The position numbers and the translations under genes are program-made. The notes beneath the pieces were generated by a model. It did not search any database. It saw only the letters and a list, made by a program, of their open reading frames with translations, and was not told the DNA's origin. Of a DNA stretch of 64,000 nt, positions 59,180 to 64,000 are shown piece after piece. Origin of the DNA: CAZHHM01 sp964532225 (lineage in GTDB: Bacteria > Margulisbacteria > WOR-1 > JAKLHX01). The stretch lies in NCBI GenBank assembly GCA_964532225.1, contig CAZHHM010000005.1, positions 15,460-79,459 on the forward strand. Reading direction: 5' to 3'. The first letter of the stretch is position 1, and each line of letters opens with the position of its first letter.

Positions 59180-59883
59180 TGGACTTCCACCTCGTTCTGT
59201 GTAATCACCTTACCAGTAATTATCTTACCAGAATCTTTATTTATTAACTTGACTATTTTGCCCAAATACGCATCTTCCGAAAGTGCTCCTTTGGTCTTTA
59301 TCCGTACGTCCTGCATGGAGATAGACACGTACATCATCTCCCCTTTTCTGGCCACCGGGATATCCCTTACCATCCACTCTAGGAGCACCGTACCTGCAGG
59401 AACAAATGTCGCGGATTCCTTTCCGACAGCCAGAGAAAGGTCGGAGATCACCGAGGACGGCAGCCTTGAAAGATCGCGCTTTTCCGTCCGGACGTCCTGA
59501 GCAGTTATCTTTTTGCCCTTTGCGAGCTTCACGGCAGCCACTGCGACGCTCTTCCTGACAGCCGAATACACCTTCAGGTCCATCCTCCGGAGCAAGTCAC
59601 CGGAAAGATAGAATTCCACGGGCACGTTGATCTTGCCGTGCATTCTCTTGTTCTGAGGAATCTCGACCTTGATATCCGCGTTCACCGGGATACCTTTGAG
59701 CGCGGCCTTATCGTAGCTTATGACCTTTACGTCAAAATCCTGGTCCAGCAATGAAGGGTCCGTTTCGAGCATTTCAGCGCTGATCGCCGACTCCACTTTT
59801 GACAGTTCAAGAGAAAAGACGGGGCAGCAGAAAAAGACGGCCAGCATTACCGCAGAGGCCAGTATTGCGGCCGGTCTTTTCAT
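59176..59883 (-). CDS. flgA: P-ring assembly chaperone FlgA
   Basis: 235 residues. Signal peptide (ILASAVMLAVFFCCPVFSLE), SAF domain (VAAVKLAKGKKITAQDVRTE KRDLS) and C-terminal GKIVKLINKDSGKIITGKVI TQNEVEV. Helps FlgI assembly in the periplasm. Adjacent to flgG with no gap and overlapping panD. Confidence 0.92.
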   Translation of the reverse strand: MKRPAAILASAVMLAVFFCCPVFSLELSKVESAISAEMLETDPSLLDQDFDVKVISYDKAALKGIPVNADIKVEIPQNKRMHGKINVPVEFYLSGDLLRRMDLKVYSAVRKSVAVAAVKLAKGKKITAQDVRTEKRDLSRLPSSVISDLSLAVGKESATFVPAGTVLLEWMVRDIPVARKGEMMYVSISMQDVRIKTKGALSEDAYLGKIVKLINKDSGKIITGKVITQNEVEVQ

Positions 59884-60678
59884 TTAGCTTTTCATCCTTT
59901 CAACAGAAGTGAGCATCCCCTCGTAAGACTGGACAGCTTTTGTCACTGTATCAAAGACCCTTTGTATCATGATCATCCGCATCATCTCCGATACAACATC
60001 GACATTGGACTGCTCAAGAGACGACTGCTGTATCGAACCGAAACCTTCATCCCCGGCGCTGCCGATGATAGGCTCTCCGGAAGAAGCGCTCGCTGCATAT
60101 ATGTTCTGCCCCAGAGCTTTAAGCCCTGAAGGGTTCGCGAACTTTGCCAAAGATATCTGACCGACCTGGCTCATTGAGAGTGAGTTGTTCGTCGCGGCAT
60201 ACACGGTCCCGTCAGTCTTTATCAGAACGCTCGTTGTGCCCTGAGGGAGCACGATAGGCGGATCGAGCAGCCTTCCGTTGGGGTCGACTATGTTGCCTTC
60301 GTTGTCGGCATGGAAGTTCCCCGCCCTTGAATATACGTTCGTACCGTCGGCCATCTTAAGCTGGAAGAAACCTTCTCCCTCTATGGCGACATCAAGAGGG
60401 TTCCCTGTCGTCTCGATGGAGCCCTGAGTGAAGTCCTTGGGAGTCGACACGACACGGACGCCTGTACCGTACTCCGTGGCCTTTACCGCGTTCTGGTCCG
60501 TGATCGCGTCGCTCAGGTATTTGGAAAAATCCTTTTCCGTGTAGAACATGCTCTCTTTTTCGGTCCTTCCCTTCTTGAAGCCTACCGTCCTTGCGTTGGA
60601 AAGATTGTTCGTGATATCGGTCATCTCGTCCTGAAAAGCGTTCAGTCCTGTTGCTGCGACATATAACGGCTGGAACAT
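59884..60678 (-). CDS. flgG: Flagellar distal rod protein FlgG
   Basis: 264 residues. LYVAATGLNAFQDEMTDITN NLSNARTVGFKK, GVRVVSTPKDFTQGSIETTG NPLDVAIEGEGFFQL, and C-terminal SSLEQSNVDVVSEMMRMIMI QRVFDTVTKAVQ. Typical length. A good AGGAGG precedes the ATG (in GAAAGGAGGACAGG). Confidence 0.96.
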   Translation of the reverse strand: MFQPLYVAATGLNAFQDEMTDITNNLSNARTVGFKKGRTEKESMFYTEKDFSKYLSDAITDQNAVKATEYGTGVRVVSTPKDFTQGSIETTGNPLDVAIEGEGFFQLKMADGTNVYSRAGNFHADNEGNIVDPNGRLLDPPIVLPQGTTSVLIKTDGTVYAATNNSLSMSQVGQISLAKFANPSGLKALGQNIYAASASSGEPIIGSAGDEGFGSIQQSSLEQSNVDVVSEMMRMIMIQRVFDTVTKAVQSYEGMLTSVERMKS

Positions 60679-60694
60679 ACCCTGTCCTCCTTTC

Positions 60695-61441
60695 TTACTG
60701 CGACGGCCTGCCCATCTCTAGCGCTTTTGCCAGCGCAGCCTCTCTTGCGGTAATTACCTTGGCATCCACCGCGTAAAGCCTGCTCAGATAGATCATGTCC
60801 ATCATCGAGTCCATGATGCTGACGTTAGATCCTTCGACAAAACCCTGTATCACCCTTGGGCTCTCGCTCTCAAAATATTCTGACGCGCCTTCGGAAGGCA
60901 TTGAGAAATGCGTCCCGTTTATCGAGCGGAGCCTTGATGGGTCGGAAAATTCGACCACTCTGACCTGATCGACTGGAGTGTCATCCACCGAGATAACTCC
61001 CGATTGGGAAATATCGATCCTGGCGCCCGGGATCACCGCGACCTGCCCGCCGCGTGCCATTAGCGGATGGTTCCCCACGACCGAAACGATGACGCCGTTC
61101 TCATCAAGAGTGAACCTTCCGTCCCTTGTATAGATATCACCCTCAGGCCCCTGAAGAACAAAGTACCCTTTGCCTCCGATAGCGATGTCAGTCGGGTTCC
61201 CGGTCTTGAACAGCGCCCCCTGCTGATGGGACTGCGTGACGGGCCCGGCCTTCGGCACGCTTGAGCTGTTCTCTACCGCCTGCGTGGCATCTTCCAGATA
61301 AGCAGGGAATGATTTAACTGCCACTTCGGACTTTCTGAAACCAGGGGTCTGCGCGTTCACAAGGTTCGAGGTCATGGCCTTCACCTTTTCTTCGGCTGCC
61401 TCAAGACCCCGCTTGCTGATATTTAGAATTTGGTCGGTCAT
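60695..61441 (-). CDS. flgF: Flagellar rod protein FlgF-like
   Basis: 248 residues. Same family as FlgG: AMTSNLVNAQTPGFRKSEV, GALFKTGNPTDIAIGGKGYF VLQ, and C-terminal EGSNVSIMDSMMDMIYLSRL YAVDAKVI. Shorter middle region, so proximal-rod FlgF (or FlhO-type). First gene after a promoter; the leader of about 10 nt has no Shine-Dalgarno. Confidence 0.9.
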   Translation of the reverse strand: MTDQILNISKRGLEAAEEKVKAMTSNLVNAQTPGFRKSEVAVKSFPAYLEDATQAVENSSSVPKAGPVTQSHQQGALFKTGNPTDIAIGGKGYFVLQGPEGDIYTRDGRFTLDENGVIVSVVGNHPLMARGGQVAVIPGARIDISQSGVISVDDTPVDQVRVVEFSDPSRLRSINGTHFSMPSEGASEYFESESPRVIQGFVEGSNVSIMDSMMDMIYLSRLYAVDAKVITAREAALAKALEMGRPSQ

Positions 61442-61458
61442 ATATTAATTTTGTTTTT

Positions 61459-61486
61459 ATTATACAGCAACGTCCGGCAAATTCAA
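61459..61486 (-). promoter_or_regulatory. Promoter of the flgF-flgG-flgA-panD-flgHI operon
   Basis: Minus strand TTGAAT (61481-61486), 16-nt spacer, TATAAT (61459-61464). An inverted repeat (CGGCAAATTC / GAATTTTTGCCG, 61474-61497) covers the -35 and could be an operator. Confidence 0.65.
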
Positions 61487-61517
61487 GAATTTTTGCCGTA
61501 CTTCCGGCATATCCCGG

Positions 61518-61862
61518 CTACTTCTTCTGTTCCTTGATCTTTTTGAAGAGCTTTTCGCGTTTAGAGGCCATTTTGTCCAGTTTGTAGATAAAGAACAGGA
61601 CCTCGGCTACAAGGACATAAAGCTCCGGAGGGATCTGAGTGTCCAGTTCAAGCTTTGAGAGTATGTCTGCAAGCCTCGGGTTCTCGTACAGAGGGATCTC
61701 GTTGTCATTTGCTACTCTTAGGATCTCGTCAGCGACCACGCCCCTTCCTGAGGCAAGTATGACGGGGGCTTTGTCCTTTTCAACGTCGTAGCGCATCGCC
61801 ACCGCAGTCCTTTTTGACGGCTGTGACGGGGCTTCTTCCTTGTTCTTTTTCGCTTCTGCCAT
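61518..61862 (-). CDS. FlhB C-terminal-domain-like protein (YlqH type)
   Basis: 114 residues. AVAMRYDVEKDKAPVILASG RGVVADEILRVANDNEIPLY ENPRLADIL is the cytoplasmic FlhB/YscU domain without the membrane half and without the NPTH self-cleavage site. In Bacillus and others such proteins (YlqH) accompany a FliK-like protein; here that partner is the next gene, 2 nt upstream. May act in export-substrate switching. Confidence 0.88.
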   Translation of the reverse strand: MAEAKKNKEEAPSQPSKRTAVAMRYDVEKDKAPVILASGRGVVADEILRVANDNEIPLYENPRLADILSKLELDTQIPPELYVLVAEVLFFIYKLDKMASKREKLFKKIKEQKK

Positions 61863-61864
61863 TT

Positions 61865-63139
61865 TTACACCACGTTGCTTATCCTGAACAGATCGCCGAG
61901 ACCGATTATCGGGGCGATATAGTCGACTATGTTGAGCTTGCCGGGATCTACCGACGAGCTAACCCCCTCGATACGGTACCCTTTTTCTATCATTGACTTT
62001 TTCAGCTCCTCTTTCTGCTCCTCGAAAAGATCGCGCGAGTTCTTTTCGCCGAACGCGAAAGCGACCTTCACTGTCCTTCCGTCGGCTTTGACGAGCTTGT
62101 AAATGCTTACGGCCATCTTGCCCAGGAGCTCGGTCTCAAGACAGATGACAAGTTTTGTGTCCTTATTGGGATCGAGCTGTTTCCGCTCCGGATCGTCCTG
62201 GCTTATCGCTATGTGCGCCGTTGTCTGCGGTGTCGTCAGCGTGTTGGGTATCTGGTAGTACAGGAAATTGTCCTTCCCCAGACTGGATTTGCCTGAAGTC
62301 TGACCGAGAAGGGCCTGAGAGACCAGGTTGTTGAACATGTCCTCCAGCTTTTCCGCGGCTTTTGACAGGTTAGAGATCATCTCTGCCTTGCCGGGTTCAT
62401 TAGCGCCTTTCTCGGCGTTTATCTTTTCGCGTATCCCGAGAAGCAGGGCTTTCAGGTTCTTGAGATCGGTGATCAAGTCCCCTCTTCTGACGGTCGGATT
62501 ATTGGTGCAGAGATCGTACTTCTTGGGAAGATCGTCAAGTATGGACGCGAACTGACCTGCCAGGCTGGTTATCTGCGCTCTAAGGGCCGGCGGGAGCAGG
62601 CTCTGGTTCATCATCGCGTTCTGCAGCTGGCTCATGGCGGATTTCACCGAAGTTATCTGGGCTGAAAGAGAAGGGTTCTGTTCCAGCTGAGCAGCAAGTA
62701 TCCTCACCGCCTCCGGGGAATCTATGCCTTTTGACATGAGGATAATCGACGACTTGATCGCGGAAGAGCTTTTGTCCGTACCCTCGAGGAGCGCAAGCGT
62801 TTTGAGGATATTGGTCTTGCTTGCCTCAACGCCCATGCTGAGCATGACCGAGATGAGATTTATGTTGAATTTTGAGTCGGCCAGGCCGAGGCTTGACAGA
62901 TGTGCGCTTATGTCCGAGAGCGAAAGAGGTCTGGCTATGACCGAAGCCGGCTGCTGGGACGGCGTTGAGGCGCCGGGGGTCTGCTGCGTCTGTCCGGCTT
63001 GCCCGGTCTGCCCTGCCTGCTGTGTCTGCTGTGATTGCTGTGTCTGATTAGCGGTGTCTACCGTGGTCGGTTTTCCGGAAGGCCATATTATCGGCTTTCC
63101 GGGATGTATACCGCCAGAGCTTGTAGTTAGGTCAGCCAC
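61865..63139 (-). CDS. FliK/YlqG-like protein with Gln/Thr-rich N-terminus
   Basis: 424 residues from a GTG at 63139 (AAAGG about 8 nt upstream). Residues 30-65 are low complexity (QQSQQTQQAGQTGQAGQTQQ), the middle is helical (LSSLGLADSKFNINLISVML SMG), and the C-terminus (TKLVICLETELLGKMAVSIY KL, VKVAFAFGEKNSRDLFEEQK) looks like the FliK C-terminal fold. Pairing with the FlhB-tail protein supports a YlqG-like role in hook/export control. Recognition is by pattern and context, not strong identity. Confidence 0.65.
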   Translation of the reverse strand: MADLTTSSGGIHPGKPIIWPSGKPTTVDTANQTQQSQQTQQAGQTGQAGQTQQTPGASTPSQQPASVIARPLSLSDISAHLSSLGLADSKFNINLISVMLSMGVEASKTNILKTLALLEGTDKSSSAIKSSIILMSKGIDSPEAVRILAAQLEQNPSLSAQITSVKSAMSQLQNAMMNQSLLPPALRAQITSLAGQFASILDDLPKKYDLCTNNPTVRRGDLITDLKNLKALLLGIREKINAEKGANEPGKAEMISNLSKAAEKLEDMFNNLVSQALLGQTSGKSSLGKDNFLYYQIPNTLTTPQTTAHIAISQDDPERKQLDPNKDTKLVICLETELLGKMAVSIYKLVKADGRTVKVAFAFGEKNSRDLFEEQKEELKKSMIEKGYRIEGVSSSVDPGKLNIVDYIAPIIGLGDLFRISNVV

Positions 63140-63158
63140 CTATCGCACCTTTGAATTG

Positions 63159-63188
63159 ATGATACATTATGCCAGAGATAAAAGTCAA
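63159..63188 (-). promoter_or_regulatory. Promoter upstream of the YlqG-like gene
   Basis: Minus strand TTGACT (63183-63188), 18-nt spacer, TATCAT (63159-63164). Followed by AAAGGTG and the GTG start. No sigma-28-type site seen. Confidence 0.55.
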
Positions 63189-63247
63189 CGAAATGCTGCT
63201 CATATCTATTATTCGTGGAAGAAGAGGCGCGACTTGCGTATATCGAA

Positions 63248-63937
63248 TTATTTCGATGCTTTAGGGGCTTTTGATTTATCGGCTTCAGGGGCAGCGGCCT
63301 TAGCGTCAGCCGCAGGTGCCGCACCGTCCGCAGCAGGGGCGGCCTCGACAGCGACAGCCTGTTCGGCTGCCGGCGTGACTTCCTCTTCTTTTGTAGGCAT
63401 GGATACGGTCACGACAGCGTCGTCCTTTGACGAGATTATGGTCACACCTTTCGGGGGGACCAGGTTGCCTACGTGTATGGAATCCCCTATCTTTAGAGGA
63501 GAAACATTGACCTCTATCTTGTCAGGGATGTCGCCAGGAAGACATTTTATCTCGATGTTCCTCATGGCCTGTACCAGGATGCCGCCGTCAAGCTTTACGC
63601 CTTCGGCCTCGCCGACGAACACCAGAGGCACCTTTGTCTTGATCTCGTTCTGCATGTCGATCTTCACGAAATCGATGTGCATTATCTTGTCGGTAATAGG
63701 GTCCACCTGGATCTCATGGGCCAGAACAGGTATAGACTCGCTGCCTTTGACATCAAGGTTGATGATCACGTTCTTGTTAGAACCGATATTGAAAATGCTT
63801 GAAAGCTTCTTGCTGTTCAGCTGTATAGAGACAGCATCAATGCCTTTGCCGTAAACGACCCCCGGCACAGAACCGCTCAGCCTGATCCTGTTGGGTTTAT
63901 CGGTACGTAATTCCGCTTGCAGATCGACTTTCTTCAT
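63248..63937 (-). CDS. rplY: 50S ribosomal protein L25 (general stress protein Ctc type)
   Basis: 229 residues, the long bL25/CTC form. MKKVDLQAELRTDKPNRIRL SGSVPGVVYGKG is the 5S-rRNA-binding L25 domain; the beta domain follows (PLVFVGEAEGVKLDGGILVQ AMRNIEIKCLPGDIPD). The last 45 residues are an Ala/Pro-rich low-complexity tail. A consensus promoter lies so close that the transcript leader is nearly zero. Confidence 0.95.
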   Translation of the reverse strand: MKKVDLQAELRTDKPNRIRLSGSVPGVVYGKGIDAVSIQLNSKKLSSIFNIGSNKNVIINLDVKGSESIPVLAHEIQVDPITDKIMHIDFVKIDMQNEIKTKVPLVFVGEAEGVKLDGGILVQAMRNIEIKCLPGDIPDKIEVNVSPLKIGDSIHVGNLVPPKGVTIISSKDDAVVTVSMPTKEEEVTPAAEQAVAVEAAPAADGAAPAADAKAAAPEADKSKAPKASK

Positions 63938-63945
63938 ACTTTTAT

Positions 63946-63974
63946 ATTATATATCTAATTTCCGAAAAAAACAA
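63946..63974 (-). promoter_or_regulatory. Promoter of rplY with -10 box 8 nt before the ATG
   Basis: Minus strand TTGTTT (63969-63974), 17-nt spacer, TATAAT (63946-63951), 8 nt to the ATG at 63937. The best-formed promoter among the leaderless candidates. From 63975 to 64000 nothing further is seen. Confidence 0.7.
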
Positions 63975-64000
63975 CTTCTGTTGTTCGTATGGCACGCGGG

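Noticed and set aside
61865..63139. Gln-rich segment considered as a secreted adhesin
   Set aside because: No signal peptide; operon position beside the FlhB-tail gene and the FliK-like C-terminus explain it better.

Overview
The window reads as chromosomal DNA of an uncultured, flagellated bacterium with two membranes. Evidence for an outer membrane is a flagellar cluster with both P-ring (flgI) and L-ring (flgH) genes, an LptF/LptG-type permease, and an SLH-domain outer-membrane protein of the kind that ties the envelope to peptidoglycan in diderms lacking classical OmpA/Lpp anchoring. The gene mix (PSP1/RicT, YqeG, YlqG/YlqH-like pair, PlsY, SLH porin) would fit a lineage such as Margulisbacteria/Saganbacteria (WOR-1), but that placement is a guess; nothing here is a decisive taxonomic marker.

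Layout. 1-9.1 kb (minus strand): the start of a NifA-like GAF regulator, a soluble PAS histidine kinase, thrS without a TGS domain, a DUF559 endonuclease gene embedded in palindromic repeats, then dxr, ilvC, ilvN and ilvB. 9.1-16.4 kb (plus): a large LysM/L,D-transpeptidase protein and a small LysM protein, both without signal peptides, then lipA, an aminotransferase, pdxA, rsmA and a yqeG-type phosphatase. 16.4-18.2 kb (minus): ruvA, ruvC and a secreted protein. 18.3-25.7 kb: an accessory stretch of unrecognised plus-strand genes (membrane protein, LysM protein, helical-solenoid protein, secreted protein, LOG-like protein) interleaved with four minus-strand tRNAs (Leu-TAG, Lys-CTT, Arg-CCG, Arg-TCG). 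25.9-31 kb: TPR protein, queH, dCTP deaminase/dUTPase family, thioesterase, response regulator, plsY-gpsA-hflX.

31-64 kb is entirely minus strand: aroF-aroH-birA, SLH porin, glycosyltransferases and galE, a 26-repeat-class TPR protein, lptF-like, rpsU, HIT, ricT, holB, relA, a class II aldolase plus PfkB kinase pair, proS (no editing insert), glyS, then a flagellar block (fliI, fliH, half-length fliG, fliF, fliE, flgC, flgB, fliA, rod-binding flgJ, flgI, flgH, panD, flgA, flgG, flgF, ylqH-like, ylqG-like) and finally rplY.

The most unusual points are: perfect -10 boxes only 6-9 nt before several start codons (probable leaderless mRNAs); palindromic repeats that begin exactly at stop codons in the ilv-dxr operon and surround a DUF559 nuclease gene; a 78-bp tandem repeat upstream of tRNA-Lys that carries two extra copies of the tRNA's own 5' acceptor strand; a half-size FliG in the canonical fliG position; panD translationally coupled to flgA inside the flagellar operon; and cell-wall-type LysM proteins without recognisable export signals.
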